Source of the DNA: an uncultured Pseudomonadota bacterium | Lineage (GTDB): Bacteria > Pseudomonadota > Gammaproteobacteria > Burkholderiales > SG8-41 | DNA: 64,000 bases | Direction of reading: 5' to 3' | NCBI GenBank assembly: GCA_946885605.1 | Contig: CAMPGR010000002.1 | Location: 1-64,000 of the forward strand | Shown here: positions 1-8,548 of the stretch, piece after piece | How the letters are laid out: each line of letters opens with the position of its first letter | Position numbering within the stretch: position 1 is the first letter of the stretch | The notes under the pieces: model-generated | The model's database searches: none | The model's input: the letters and a program-made list of their open reading frames with translations, nothing else | What the model was told of the DNA's origin: nothing | Translations under genes and position numbers: made by a program

Positions 1-1
1 C

Positions 2-223
2 GAGTTCACGTTCGCGGCCGATGAAAGCGGCGTGCCGCTGCCGCAAGTGTTGAAACAGGCACAACTCGCGCCGAGCACGTCCGAAGCGCTGCGGCTCGTC
101 GAGCAGGGCGGCGTCAAGCTGGACGGCGTAAAGGTCACCGACAAGGCGCTCCGCCTGCCGCGAGGGCGCACCGCGGTGCTCCAGGTCGGCAAACGGAAGT
201 TCGCCCGGGTCACCATCCGGTAA
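2..223 (+). CDS. tyrS: Tyrosyl-tRNA synthetase, C-terminal S4 domain (5' partial)
   Basis: The frame is open from the window edge and ends in TAA at 221-223, leaving about 73 residues. They match the C-terminal S4-like RNA-binding domain of bacterial tyrosyl-tRNA synthetase: the VPLPQVLKQAQLAPSTSEA linker, then EALRLVEQGGVKLDGVKV, the beta-hairpin signature of S4 domains, and a GKRKFARV end. The enzyme charges tRNA-Tyr; this domain grips the anticodon and long variable arm. The catalytic Rossmann domain lies outside the window. A stand-alone S4 protein is possible but the linker sequence and length favour TyrS. Confidence 0.85.
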   Translation, partial: EFTFAADESGVPLPQVLKQAQLAPSTSEALRLVEQGGVKLDGVKVTDKALRLPRGRTAVLQVGKRKFARVTIR

Positions 224-244
224 GACGGCACGCGACTCCCGCGC

Positions 245-1372
245 TCACAGGTTGCCGATTCGGTATTTCGCGATGAAACGCCGATCGATGCGATCCTTCC
301 AGCGCCAGACCCATTTTCCCTCGAGCGCCAGGCCGCGCCACGAAGCGACGGCATAGCGGTTGCCGGTGCTGATCAGTGCCAGCGTGCTGCGCTGTGGCGA
401 GTAGGCGACGAGCGGCCGGGAGGCGAGCGCGCGCCGCAGGTTTTCCGCGAGCGGCGGCCCCTGGCGCACGGCGTACACCCCGGACTTGGGCAATGCATGA
501 GGCTCGATGCTCGCGACATCGCCGGCCGCAAAGACCTGCGGATGCGAATGCGACTGTAATGCCTCGTTGACGAGGATAAAGCCGCGGTCATCGGTGTTCA
601 GTCCCGTGTGCGCCAGCCATGCCGGCGCGGCTGCGTTCGTGGTGAGGAGCGCATGCCGGACCGGAAGGGGCGCACCGTGCTCGCGTTGCAGCAAGCCCGG
701 CCGGATCGAGGTCACGCGATCGCCTGTGTGCACGTATATGCCGCGCTCGCGCAGGATGCGTTCAAGCTTGCGACGAACCGGGGCCGCGTGATCCGGAAGG
801 ATGGTCGGCATATCGGTCAGCAGATGAAGCGCGATGCGATGGTCACGTTTGTGCACCGGGCACAACGCGTGCTGCATGGCGAGAGCAAGCTCGACGCCGC
901 CGGCACCGGCGCCCACGATCGCCAATGCGAAAGGAGCATTGGAGCTCCGAACGTCTTCCGCGATGCCGTGCCATGAGGCTACGAATCGCGTCAGCGGTTT
1001 CACCGGCACGCTGAGATCGCGCGCCCCGGATATCGCGTCGCGCTGCGGCGTCGCGCCGATGTTGACTGAAAGGACGTCATAGTGGAGGTGCGCGCCGTCG
1101 CTGCAGCGCACGACGCGCGCCGCGGGATCGATGTCCACAGCGCTCGCGCGCCGAAATTCGACACGCGCCGCCCGGCACAGCGGACCGAGCTCGATGTGGC
1201 AGTCCGAAAAGCTGTAATGACCGGCGACGAATCCGGGCAGCATTCCGGAGTACACCATCTGCGGCTCCGTGCTCACGAGCACCACGCGCGTCTCTTCAGG
1301 CGGGGAAGCGGCGAAGCGCCGGATCACTTCCACATGGCTATGCCCGCCACCGAGGAGCACCAGCCGCTTCAT
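245..1372 (-). CDS. FAD-dependent pyridine nucleotide-disulfide oxidoreductase, SelD-associated type
   Basis: A 375-residue flavoprotein. The N-terminus [17 protein letters not shown] is the dinucleotide-binding loop of the family that is either fused to, or encoded with, selenophosphate synthetase SelD. A second nucleotide-binding glycine motif, [16 protein letters not shown], lies near residue 155, and [20 protein letters not shown] near residue 280 is the C-terminal FAD-contacting ATG-like motif. It should transfer electrons from NAD(P)H to an unknown acceptor, possibly a quinone as in type II NADH dehydrogenases. The stop is 22 nt from the convergent tyrS stop. No selD or selenocysteine gene is visible here, so the selenium link is only by family. 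The start is ATG with a weak ribosome site. Confidence 0.82.
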   Translation of the reverse strand: MKRLVLLGGGHSHVEVIRRFAASPPEETRVVLVSTEPQMVYSGMLPGFVAGHYSFSDCHIELGPLCRAARVEFRRASAVDIDPAARVVRCSDGAHLHYDVLSVNIGATPQRDAISGARDLSVPVKPLTRFVASWHGIAEDVRSSNAPFALAIVGAGAGGVELALAMQHALCPVHKRDHRIALHLLTDMPTILPDHAAPVRRKLERILRERGIYVHTGDRVTSIRPGLLQREHGAPLPVRHALLTTNAAAPAWLAHTGLNTDDRGFILVNEALQSHSHPQVFAAGDVASIEPHALPKSGVYAVRQGPPLAENLRRALASRPLVAYSPQRSTLALISTGNRYAVASWRGLALEGKWVWRWKDRIDRRFIAKYRIGNL

Positions 1373-1418
1373 GCGCGACTTTCGCTCATGTGGAGATGCA
1401 AAGGACAGGCGGAAGAAG

Positions 1419-1424
1419 CATAAT
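1419..1424 (+). promoter_or_regulatory. Possible -10 box of fbp
   Basis: CATAAT matches the sigma-70 -10 consensus at five of six positions and lies 35 nt upstream of the fbp start. No convincing -35 is spaced at 16-18 nt, so this is a weak candidate. Confidence 0.25.
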
Positions 1425-1458
1425 TCCCGCTCCCATCCGCTTCACCAGGAGATTATCC

Positions 1459-2457
1459 ATGCATCGCGTCACCCTCACCCAGTATCTCATCGAACAGCAG
1501 CGTAACCACGGGAGCGTGTCGCCCGAGCTGCGCCTCCTGATCGAGATCATCGCACGCGCCTGCAAAGCGATCAGCCACGCTGTCAGCAAAGGGCCGCTTA
1601 CCGGGGTGGGCGACGCGGTCGGCACGCACAACGTGCAGGGTGAGGCGCAGAAGAAGCTCGATGTCATCGCGAACGAGGTGCTGGTCGAAGCGAACGAATG
1701 GGGTGGGCAACTCGCCGCAATGGTATCGGAAGAGATGGACGTGCCCTATCAGATCCCGAACCGTTATCCGAAAGGCGAATTCCTGCTGCTCATGGACCCC
1801 CTGGACGGCTCCTCGAATCTCGATGTCAACATTTCCGTCGGGACAATATTCTCGGTGCTGCGCTGTCCCGAAGGCGTCACCGAGCCCGACGAAAGGGCCT
1901 TCCTGCAGCCGGGCAGCCGACAGGTGGCCGCCGGGTTTGCGGTTTACGGAGCCGCAACGATCCTCGTCCTCACCGTGGGCAACGGTGTCGTCGGTTTCAC
2001 GCTCGACCGCGAACTCGGTTCGTTCATCCTCACTCAGTCGCGCATCGTGATTCCCGAAGATACGCAGGAATTCGCAATCAACGCCTCCAATGCCCGCAAC
2101 TGGGAACCGGCCGTCAGGCGCTACATCGACGAATGCCTCGCCGGCAAGAGCGGCCCGCGCGCCAGGGACTTCAACATGCGCTGGGTCGCGTCGATGGTCG
2201 CCGACGTCTACCGGATTCTCTCGCGCGGCGGAATCTTCATGTATCCGCGCGATGCGAAGCACAAGGACGGCAGGCTGCGGCTCATGTACGAGGCGAACCC
2301 CATGTCGTTCATCATCGAACAGGCGGGCGGTGCCGCCACCGACGGCCGAAAGCGCATCCTCGACGTGCAGCCGCAGGCGCTGCACCAGAGGGTGGGGGTG
2401 ATCCTGGGGTCGAAGAACGAGGTGGAGCGCGTGACGCGCTACCACGCCGAGGACTGA
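1459..2457 (+). CDS. fbp: Fructose-1,6-bisphosphatase class I
   Basis: A 332-residue protein, the usual length for bacterial class I FBPase. It hydrolyses fructose 1,6-bisphosphate to fructose 6-phosphate in gluconeogenesis or the Calvin cycle. Near residues 112-120 it carries [14 protein letters not shown], the metal-binding signature of the inositol-phosphatase superfamily. Other family features are [19 protein letters not shown] near the N-terminus and [21 protein letters not shown] in the substrate region. The ATG at 1459 is chosen because an AGGAG ribosome site sits 7 nt upstream at 1447-1451; the open frame extends 23 codons further without family similarity. It is monocistronic and convergent with msrA. 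Confidence 0.95.
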   Translation: MHRVTLTQYLIEQQRNHGSVSPELRLLIEIIARACKAISHAVSKGPLTGVGDAVGTHNVQGEAQKKLDVIANEVLVEANEWGGQLAAMVSEEMDVPYQIPNRYPKGEFLLLMDPLDGSSNLDVNISVGTIFSVLRCPEGVTEPDERAFLQPGSRQVAAGFAVYGAATILVLTVGNGVVGFTLDRELGSFILTQSRIVIPEDTQEFAINASNARNWEPAVRRYIDECLAGKSGPRARDFNMRWVASMVADVYRILSRGGIFMYPRDAKHKDGRLRLMYEANPMSFIIEQAGGAATDGRKRILDVQPQALHQRVGVILGSKNEVERVTRYHAED

Positions 2458-2463
2458 GCTCCC

Positions 2464-3087
2464 TCATCCCCAAAGCTCCTTCAACCGCGCCGCGCGGCCG
2501 CAGCCGGTCTTGTAGAACTTGTAGCGCACGGGGTTTTTCGTGTAGTAGTCCTGGTGGTAATCCTCGGCCGGATAGAATTGCGCCGCCGGTACGATTTCCG
2601 TCACGACCTCGCCTTTGAACGGCTTGTTCGCGACGAGCGCCGCGCGGGAGCTTTCCGCAAGCCGCTTCTGCTCGTCGTTGTGATAGAAGATTCCGCTGCG
2701 GTACTGCGAGCCGTGGTCGCAGAACTGGCCGTTGCGCTGCGTCGGGTCGATATTGCGCCAGAAGGCTTCGAGCAGTTTTTCATAGCTCACGCGACTCGGG
2801 TCATACTCGATCTGGATGACTTCGGCGTGCCCGGTGCGTCCGGTGGAAACCTGCTCGTAGCTCGGATTGCCGGTCTTGCCGCCCATGTAGCCGGATACGG
2901 TGGCGATCACGCCAGGAATCGCATCAAAAGCCTCCTCCATACACCAGAAACAGCCCCCGGCAAAGGTGGCCTTCGCCTTCGCTGGCGGCGTAGCGGCTGC
3001 TTGGGATGCCTGGGCCAGCGCCGGTACCGGGCTGGCGATGCCCAGCGCCAGGGCGAGCGTGGCGAATATCATGCGTATCAGGGTCAT
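2464..3087 (-). CDS. msrA: Exported peptide-methionine (S)-S-oxide reductase MsrA
   Basis: A 207-residue protein with a cleavable-looking signal peptide (IFATLALALGIASPVPALA, residues about 7-25). The MsrA domain follows with the catalytic motif GGCFWCMEEAF near residue 45, and GHAEVIQIEYDP and YHQDYY further on. It reduces the S-epimer of methionine sulfoxide; a CxxC-type resolving cysteine occurs in the tail (KTGCGRAAR). The signal peptide places it in the periplasm, unlike the second msrA at 4992. The start is ATG at 3087 with a GAGGAG ribosome site just upstream. It lies 56 nt after the stop of the HTH regulator on the same strand and may be cotranscribed with it. Confidence 0.92.
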   Translation of the reverse strand: MTLIRMIFATLALALGIASPVPALAQASQAAATPPAKAKATFAGGCFWCMEEAFDAIPGVIATVSGYMGGKTGNPSYEQVSTGRTGHAEVIQIEYDPSRVSYEKLLEAFWRNIDPTQRNGQFCDHGSQYRSGIFYHNDEQKRLAESSRAALVANKPFKGEVVTEIVPAAQFYPAEDYHQDYYTKNPVRYKFYKTGCGRAARLKELWG

Positions 3088-3143
3088 CGTAGTCTCCTCG
3101 GGATAGCCAGGTGTCGGAATTGGTCGTGCGGCAGCCGCGCCCA

Positions 3144-3899
3144 TTACACCGCACGCGCTGCGGCTTTTTTTCGGCGCATATCGGCGAAGGCCTGCAGCTC
3201 CCAATGGCGAATCGCGACGAGCAGGCTCACGGCCGAGCGCTTGGCGAGCGGCGCACCGACGTCTTCGTTATGAAGGGCTGAAAACTCGTGGGCGATGCGC
3301 TTCAGTTTCTCGACCATGCTCACGCTCGAGGATTCGGTGAGCATGCCGTTCACGACGAGCATGAACTCGCCCGTGCGATCGAAGCGCGAACGGAAGTATT
3401 CGTTGTGCGCCTGCTCGTTGAAGAAGCGCTGGATCGGGCCATCGGGGCGCCATGAGAAGGTGCGGGACACGAGCAGCTTGATGCGGTTCCCCGGCTGGAG
3501 TTCCAGGAACTTGAGTCGGTCGAGGCGGGACAGCAGCTGTATGCATTCGGCGCGCGTGATCTCGAACGCGTTCACCATCTGCTCGAAAGTCACGTGGTTG
3601 AGCGCGCACACCGCGACGAGGAAAAGCTTCTTGCTGGCGATGATTTCCTTCTCCTGCTCGTAGGTGAGCTGCGAGATCCGGACTTCCTCGCGGTTGAGCG
3701 CCCGCGCGAGCTCGGAGAAGTCGATTCCCGCGATCCGGCAGATAGCGTCGACCCGGCTCAGCGTGAAATCCCTGCGCGAGAACATCCGCTTCACGCTCGC
3801 CTCGCTCATGTCGAGGCCGCGTGCCACCCGCGCGTAGGTGATGCCACGCGCCTTCAGCTCGCGCTTCAGTACATCGATCAGCGCCGCAGCGCCTGCCAT
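3144..3899 (-). CDS. XRE-like helix-turn-helix transcriptional regulator
   Basis: A 251-residue cytosolic protein. Residues 5-60 form a lambda-repressor-type HTH: LKRELKARGITYARVARGLD followed by MSEASVKRMFSRRDFTLSRV, which resembles the usual recognition helix. The remaining 190 residues hold a mostly helical domain (MVNAFEITRAECIQLLSRL looks like a second winged helix) and do not match a ligand-binding family I can name. ATG at 3899 is supported by a GGAGGAGG ribosome site. Its gene precedes the exported msrA on the same strand and is divergent from the ferritin-like gene, so either is a plausible target; this is inference. Confidence 0.75.
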   Translation of the reverse strand: MAGAAALIDVLKRELKARGITYARVARGLDMSEASVKRMFSRRDFTLSRVDAICRIAGIDFSELARALNREEVRISQLTYEQEKEIIASKKLFLVAVCALNHVTFEQMVNAFEITRAECIQLLSRLDRLKFLELQPGNRIKLLVSRTFSWRPDGPIQRFFNEQAHNEYFRSRFDRTGEFMLVVNGMLTESSSVSMVEKLKRIAHEFSALHNEDVGAPLAKRSAVSLLVAIRHWELQAFADMRRKKAAARAV

Positions 3900-4069
3900 G
3901 GCCTCCTCCCGCGCGACTCCCCAGCCGCTCGCATCAAAGTAGCACCGAATAATACCGGCAGGCAAATGCACGGCAACCTTTCGCCGCCCTCTTGCCGGGC
4001 GCGGCAATGCGCACCGAGAATCGCCGCGCGCCTGGAGAAAACGTATTTCCCACCCCCACAGGAGGAGCC

Positions 4070-4921
4070 ATGACTATAGACAACCGCTCCGGTGAGCAAG
4101 GCCGCCGCGAGCCCCCGCCCACCCAGCACGTAATGACCCGCCACAACGGCCTCGTGTTCTACGGGCTTGCCGCCGCCTCCTTCCTGGAAACCGCGATTCC
4201 TCTGCACGCCACCGTGCTGCTGCAAGGCTTTGCCAGCGAGCCGGAGGTGCAACGCTGGATAGAGGAGCGCTGGTGGCCCACCAAGTACGCGCACGGCCGC
4301 GAAGCGCGCGACTACATCGAGACGACATGGCCCGAGTTCGACTGGAGTGCCGCATACACCGCGTTCTATGAGACCTACCGCCCGCTGGTCTGCCGGCAGT
4401 CCGAGGCGAGCCCGTCCGCACGTGATGCGCTGGTGCGCAGCGTCGCTGCCGCGCAAGCGAGCGCCTTCTATCGCTGCCTCGGAACCGCCGCGGACGACGC
4501 GACGTTGCGGCGCATGCTGTATCAGAGGGGCGCGGACGAGTCGACGCACTTTGCAGTTTTCAGACGGTTGTTCGCGCGGCTCGACCGCGGCAAGCGCCTG
4601 GGGTGGCTCGCGACCTACAGGACGATCCTCGCGTGTGCGAGGCGTGCGCGTGACGTCGACGTGCGGCTCGCTTACTCGCGATTGGGCGCCCCGCACTGGT
4701 ACGGCGCTCAGCCGTTCCCCGAGCTCGAGTACCGGGAATTCGTGCAGCGCATGGGGGCGGTGGTACGCCGGCATCTGCCGCTCGGCGCCGCGCAGCGCTG
4801 GCTGTTCCGCCCGTGGTGGCAGGCTCAGGGTCTCGGCACACCGCCAGTGCCCGCACAGCGGGCCTCACCGCGCGGGCGCCCGGGTGGAAACCGAACGCTT
4901 CAAGCGCGAGCGGTGCACTGA
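4070..4921 (+). CDS. Ferritin-like di-iron domain protein, function unknown
   Basis: A 283-residue soluble protein preceded by a strong GGAGGAG site at 4061-4067. The helical core contains FLETAIPLHATVLLQGF near residue 35, DALVRSVAAAQASAFYRCL near 120, and GADESTHFAVFRRLFARLD near 147. The spaced Glu and ExxH-like elements resemble the carboxylate ligands of ferritin-like or di-iron oxygenase proteins, but the full ligand set cannot be assigned by eye. The last 35 residues are rich in Pro, Arg and Gly and look disordered. It stands between a regulator and a second msrA, a setting compatible with oxidative stress. Confidence 0.6.
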   Translation: MTIDNRSGEQGRREPPPTQHVMTRHNGLVFYGLAAASFLETAIPLHATVLLQGFASEPEVQRWIEERWWPTKYAHGREARDYIETTWPEFDWSAAYTAFYETYRPLVCRQSEASPSARDALVRSVAAAQASAFYRCLGTAADDATLRRMLYQRGADESTHFAVFRRLFARLDRGKRLGWLATYRTILACARRARDVDVRLAYSRLGAPHWYGAQPFPELEYREFVQRMGAVVRRHLPLGAAQRWLFRPWWQAQGLGTPPVPAQRASPRGRPGGNRTLQARAVH

Positions 4922-4991
4922 TGCGCGCCCTCACCGCCGACTATAATTGCCGGATGGGCGGCACCACGAATGCCGCACGCAGGAGAGCGGA

Positions 4992-5561
4992 ATGGGCGAG
5001 GCGAACCCGTCAGCAAGCGGCGTCCGGCAAGTCGCCACACTCGGCGGCGGGTGTTTCTGGTGCCTCGAGGCGGTGTACGAAGGATTGCGGGGCGTCGAAT
5101 CGGTCGAGTCCGGCTATATGGGCGGCACACAGGCGAACCCGAGCTACGAAGAGGTTTGTTCCGGTCGCACCGGACATGCCGAAGTGGTGCGGATCGTGTA
5201 CGATCCCTCGCGCATCACGTTCGAAGAAATCCTGCAGGTCTTCTTTGTGATACACGACCCGACGACCCGCGACCGGCAGGGCAACGACGTGGGGCCGCAG
5301 TACCGGTCAGTCATCTTCTATCACACACCTGAGCAGAAAACGACGGCAGAGCGCGTGATCGCCCGGCTCGAAGCCGAGAAGGTGTGGCGCGATCCGATCG
5401 TCACCGAAATCGTTCCCGAGAGCACGTTCTACCGCGCGGAGGCGTATCACCAGGAGTACTACGCACGCAATCCTTACCAGCCGTACTGCCAGTTCGTCGT
5501 TGCGCCGAAAGTCGCGAAGTTCCGCAAGCATTTCCTCGACAAGCTCAAGAAGCCGCAGTAA
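4992..5561 (+). CDS. msrA: Cytosolic peptide-methionine (S)-S-oxide reductase MsrA
   Basis: A 189-residue second MsrA. Catalytic GGGCFWCLEAVYEGL lies near residue 19, then GYMGGTQANPSYEEVCSGRT and GHAEVVRIVYDPSRITFEE, all family hallmarks, with the YHQEYYARNPYQPYCQ tail. It has no signal peptide, so it should repair cytosolic methionine sulfoxide. ATG at 4992 is preceded by AGGAGA at 4981-4986; the frame is open further upstream but lacks family similarity. It differs clearly from the exported copy at 2464, so this is not a recent duplication. No msrB is visible in the window. Confidence 0.93.
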   Translation: MGEANPSASGVRQVATLGGGCFWCLEAVYEGLRGVESVESGYMGGTQANPSYEEVCSGRTGHAEVVRIVYDPSRITFEEILQVFFVIHDPTTRDRQGNDVGPQYRSVIFYHTPEQKTTAERVIARLEAEKVWRDPIVTEIVPESTFYRAEAYHQEYYARNPYQPYCQFVVAPKVAKFRKHFLDKLKKPQ

Positions 5562-5947
5562 GGGGGGCGCCCGGCGCACCTCTCGCTCGAGGCAGGTAAC
5601 TGCCGCGTGAGAACGAGCACGCGGGCGTCGCGCTTCGCGTCAAGCGCGGTGACTAGCCTGTTGATTTCCCTTTGCTCTTCTTGTGCAGGCTGCATCGCAC
5701 GCGCCTCGACCTTGTCGCAGGCATATCCACACGGCCCGCACGGCGGATTGAAATGGGCGCGGCATGCGCAGGCAACCAGCGGGTGCGTTCAGAGCGAAAA
5801 ACAGTCCTTCTCCCTCTCAAAAGAGATTGACAAGTGGATTTCGGCTCGGCATTCTTGCCTCACCGTGCCAACGGTACAGGCAGGGCGAATACGGCAGGGC
5901 GATGAGACCAGTCTGCAAACCACAGAACCACTAATGGGAGACGATCG
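5562..5947. other. Intergenic region between msrA and the SWIB gene
   Basis: 386 nt without a convincing gene. A sigma-70-like promoter candidate for the SWIB gene sits at 5827-5855. On the minus strand, about 5474-5780, a frame reads through a cysteine-rich stretch (ACACRAHFNPPCGPCGYAC) and a charged helix (EEQREINRLVTALDAKRDA), but it has no clear start and runs 88 nt into the end of msrA, so it is not called as a gene. Confidence 0.5.
5827..5855 (+). promoter_or_regulatory. Candidate sigma-70 promoter for the SWIB gene
   Basis: A perfect TTGACA at 5827-5832 is followed after 17 nt by CATTCT at 5850-5855, a poor -10 (three of six). It lies about 95 nt upstream of the SWIB start. Confidence 0.3.
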
Positions 5948-6256
5948 ATGGCTGCAAAGAAAAAATCCAGGAAAACCGCCACGAAGAAGAAGAGCGGGGC
6001 GAAACGCAAACCGAATGCCGCTTTCATGAAAGCGATGCAGCCCAGCCCGGCGCTGGGCGCGGTGATCGGCAACAGTGCAATGCCGCGTACCGAAGTGACG
6101 AAGAAAATCTGGAATTACATCAAGCGCAACGGTCTGCAGGACAGCAAGAACAAGCGCATGATCAATGCTGACGACAAGCTGAAGGAAGTTTTCGGCGGCA
6201 AGAAGCAGGTGTCGATGTTCGAGATGACGAAGCTCGTCAACAAGCACCTCAAGTAA
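5948..6256 (+). CDS. SWIB/MDM2 domain protein
   Basis: A 102-residue basic protein. Residues 1-25 are Lys-rich (KKKSRKTATKKKSGAKRK), resembling a histone H1 tail. Residues about 30-102 are a SWIB fold: ALGAVIGNSAMPRTEV, KKIWNYIKRNGLQDSKNKR and INADDKLKEVFGGKKQVSMF match the consensus of bacterial SWIB proteins. In eukaryotes the domain belongs to SWI/SNF chromatin complexes; in bacteria such as chlamydiae and some beta-proteobacteria it is stand-alone and a nucleoid role is suspected but not established. The start has GGGAGACGATCG upstream. A strong intrinsic terminator follows, so the gene is a single transcription unit. Confidence 0.9.
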   Translation: MAAKKKSRKTATKKKSGAKRKPNAAFMKAMQPSPALGAVIGNSAMPRTEVTKKIWNYIKRNGLQDSKNKRMINADDKLKEVFGGKKQVSMFEMTKLVNKHLK

Positions 6257-6275
6257 TACCTCTGATCACCGACGG

Positions 6276-6309
6276 CCGGCGGCGCGACATCGCACCGCCG
6301 GTTTTTTTT
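6276..6309 (+). terminator. Rho-independent terminator of the SWIB gene
   Basis: Stem CCGGCGG (6276-6282) pairs with CCGCCGG (6295-6301), followed by eight T at 6302-6309. It begins 20 nt after the SWIB stop, and it also separates this unit from the convergent MFS gene. Confidence 0.85.
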
Positions 6310-6321
6310 GGCGTGCCCGCT

Positions 6322-7515
6322 TCAGCGGCGGCGGCTGGAATACCAGCCTCCTGCACCGAGTGCCGCGGCCATCGTCCAGAACACGGGTGCGAGCCCGAAC
6401 GCGGTGCCGAGCGCCCCGAAAAGCAGCGGAATGCTGGCCTGGCTGAAATTGAGGAGCAGCGTGCGCACGCCCACGGCCTCGCTGCCGCGCCCCGCCGGCG
6501 CCTTGTTGTACAGCATCGCCATGATCATCGGCTGCGCTCCGCCCAGGCCCAGTCCAAGGATGAAGGCGAGAATCATGAGCAGGGCCGGTTCGTGGAGGAG
6601 CGGAAAAACGCAGAGTGTCGCCGCGGTCGCGAACATCGCGCTGATCATCATTTTCCATTCGCTCAGCCGGTGCACGACGAGCGGCAGTATGAGACGCACG
6701 ACAAAGATTGCGCCGCCGAAGGCGCCGAGGATGCCGCCGATCGCGGAAGCCGAGAGGCCGATCTGCGTGCCGTAGATTGGCGTGACGAAGGTGAACAGGT
6801 CCCAGGCCATCGAGAGTATTCCGCTCACGATGAAGACCCGCCGCAACACCGGCATTTTGAGGAGGTCCGCGAGCCGGCGCTCGCTGGCAGCGCCCGCCGC
6901 ATCGTGCCGCGGCGTGTCCGCTTTGCAGATCGCGATCGCGGCGAGCACAACGAGCGCGCTTGCGGCGAGCAGCAGGAAGGTGAGGCGATGCCCGATGCCG
7001 TCGATCGAAAATCCCGCCAGCATGGGTCCCAGAAAGCCAGAAGTCGAGAATCCGAGCGCGAGCAGGCTGAAGTTGCGGGCCCGTTCCTCGGGGCGGCCGA
7101 TGACGGCGGCAGCGTGGTTGACGGCGATGTGGAAAAGGTAAAAGGCGGAGCCCGCCAGCGCACTCACCACGAACAGCACTTCCAGCCGCGGCACGCCGCA
7201 CGCGAGGAGCAGGGCGAAGACCATGGCGGCCGCACCGGCGAGCATCGGCCGCCGGGCGCCGATGCGATCCACCGCACGGCCTGCGCGCACCGAGAAGAGC
7301 ATGGGCAGCACGGCGAGGAGCGACATCATCACGCCCACTGCCGCCGCCGACGCGCCGAGGCTCAACGCGAGGAGCGGCAACGTGACGCGGCCTCCGGCAT
7401 ACGCCAGATGAAGCAGAATCGTGAGCAGGACGACGAAGTGGAGATTCACCGCGCGTGCTATCGACTGAATCTTGCCGAGCCGAGCGGCTGCGATGCGGCG
7501 CTTTGCGGCCGCCAT
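6322..7515 (-). CDS. MFS transporter
   Basis: About 397 residues with twelve predicted hydrophobic segments. The loop between helices 2 and 3 reads GRAVDRIGARRPML, the conserved MFS motif A. The C-terminal half contains FILGLGLGGAQPMIMAML and ends in a short basic tail (YSSRRR). It is likely a drug or metabolite exporter; the substrate cannot be read from sequence. The start is uncertain: ATG at 7515 or 7539, both inside the end of the upstream EamA gene, so the two overlap by about 58-80 nt and are probably translationally coupled. Confidence 0.85.
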   Translation of the reverse strand: MAAAKRRIAAARLGKIQSIARAVNLHFVVLLTILLHLAYAGGRVTLPLLALSLGASAAAVGVMMSLLAVLPMLFSVRAGRAVDRIGARRPMLAGAAAMVFALLLACGVPRLEVLFVVSALAGSAFYLFHIAVNHAAAVIGRPEERARNFSLLALGFSTSGFLGPMLAGFSIDGIGHRLTFLLLAASALVVLAAIAICKADTPRHDAAGAASERRLADLLKMPVLRRVFIVSGILSMAWDLFTFVTPIYGTQIGLSASAIGGILGAFGGAIFVVRLILPLVVHRLSEWKMMISAMFATAATLCVFPLLHEPALLMILAFILGLGLGGAQPMIMAMLYNKAPAGRGSEAVGVRTLLLNFSQASIPLLFGALGTAFGLAPVFWTMAAALGAGGWYSSRRR

Positions 7516-8387
7516 ACCGCGAGCGCCACCCCGCCGCATGTCGTTGCAATGCCGGCTATGCTGAGCGCCGAGGGCGTCACGTCGAACATCGCCCACTCGA
7601 GCACCACGGCAAAGATCGGCGTGAGATAGACGAGGCTTGTCACGCGTGCCGCCTGACCGCGCCGCATCAGCAGGTGCAGCGCGCTCACGGCCAGGATCGA
7701 CGCGCCGATCACGAGGAAGGCGATCGCGCCAGCCAGCTTCCACGACCAGCGCACCTGGACGTCTTCCATCGAGAACGCGAGCGGGACGAGCACGGCCAGC
7801 GTCGCCACGAACTGAATCAGCGAGGACGAGCGCAGGTCGACGAGCGGGCAGAAAATGCGCTGGTAGAGCGTGCCTGCGGTGACGCCCGCCAGCGCGACCG
7901 TGACCGCGATCAGGCTGCCCACAGTCGCTTCGCGCACGTCGATCTTGTGCCATACGACGAGCGTCACGCCGCCGAGCCCGACCAGGATGCCGAGCCATTG
8001 CCGCGCGGCGAGCGGCTCATTCATCCAGCGTGCCGCGATGAGGGCGGTCACCAGCGGCTGGGCCGAGAGCAGCAGCGCGGTGATGCCGGCCGACATGCCG
8101 AGGTACTGGGTGTAGTGGCTGCCGCTCAAATGCACCGCGTGCATGAGAAGCCCCGCTGCCACGACGTGACCCCATTCGGCCCGCGTGGCGGGAAAACGCG
8201 GCCGCATCACGATGACAATGGGAAGCAGGCAGGCAATGCCCACGGCAAACCGCAAGCTGAGGAACGTGAACGGCGCTGCGTGCTGCAAGCCGATTTTCGT
8301 TGCGAGAAACCCCGAACCCCAGACGCTCACGAAGTACCAAGCGAGCAGCCAGTCGAACCAATGACGCGCAGTCGGCGGTGCAGCCAC
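7458..8387 (-). CDS. EamA/DMT family transporter
   Basis: A roughly 309-residue membrane protein with ten hydrophobic segments in two repeats. The EamA signature WGSGFLATKIGLQHAAPFTF stands near residue 20 and the second repeat begins around TAGTLYQRIFCPLVDLRSSS. Such proteins export amino acids or metabolites; the substrate is unknown. The frame is open to an ATG at 8474, which would give 338 residues with an unconserved leader. The GTG at 8387 gives the usual length and sits just downstream of a TATACT -10-like hexamer (8414-8419 on the minus strand), so I prefer it. It forms an overlapping pair with the MFS gene. Confidence 0.82.
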   Translation of the reverse strand: MAAPPTARHWFDWLLAWYFVSVWGSGFLATKIGLQHAAPFTFLSLRFAVGIACLLPIVIVMRPRFPATRAEWGHVVAAGLLMHAVHLSGSHYTQYLGMSAGITALLLSAQPLVTALIAARWMNEPLAARQWLGILVGLGGVTLVVWHKIDVREATVGSLIAVTVALAGVTAGTLYQRIFCPLVDLRSSSLIQFVATLAVLVPLAFSMEDVQVRWSWKLAGAIAFLVIGASILAVSALHLLMRRGQAARVTSLVYLTPIFAVVLEWAMFDVTPSALSIAGIATTCGGVALAVWRPQSAASQPLGSARFSR

Positions 8388-8434
8388 CTGAGAGTGTGCA
8401 GAAAAGGTGCGTGAGTATACCGTCTTTGCGCGGT

Positions 8435-8462
8435 TTGAGCGGCACGCGAAACCGGATACACT
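8435..8462 (+). promoter_or_regulatory. Candidate promoter of the DUF47-pit operon
   Basis: TTGAGC at 8435-8440 and TACACT at 8457-8462 are separated by 16 nt, each matching four of six consensus positions. It lies about 87 nt before the first gene and is divergent from the EamA gene. Confidence 0.25.
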
Positions 8463-8548
8463 TACGGCCTCCATAGCGTACAGCAAGCGCTGCGCCGGCA
8501 CGCCGTGACCGTGTGGCGCCCGGCAACGGCGCTGCGAAGAGGGGGAAC

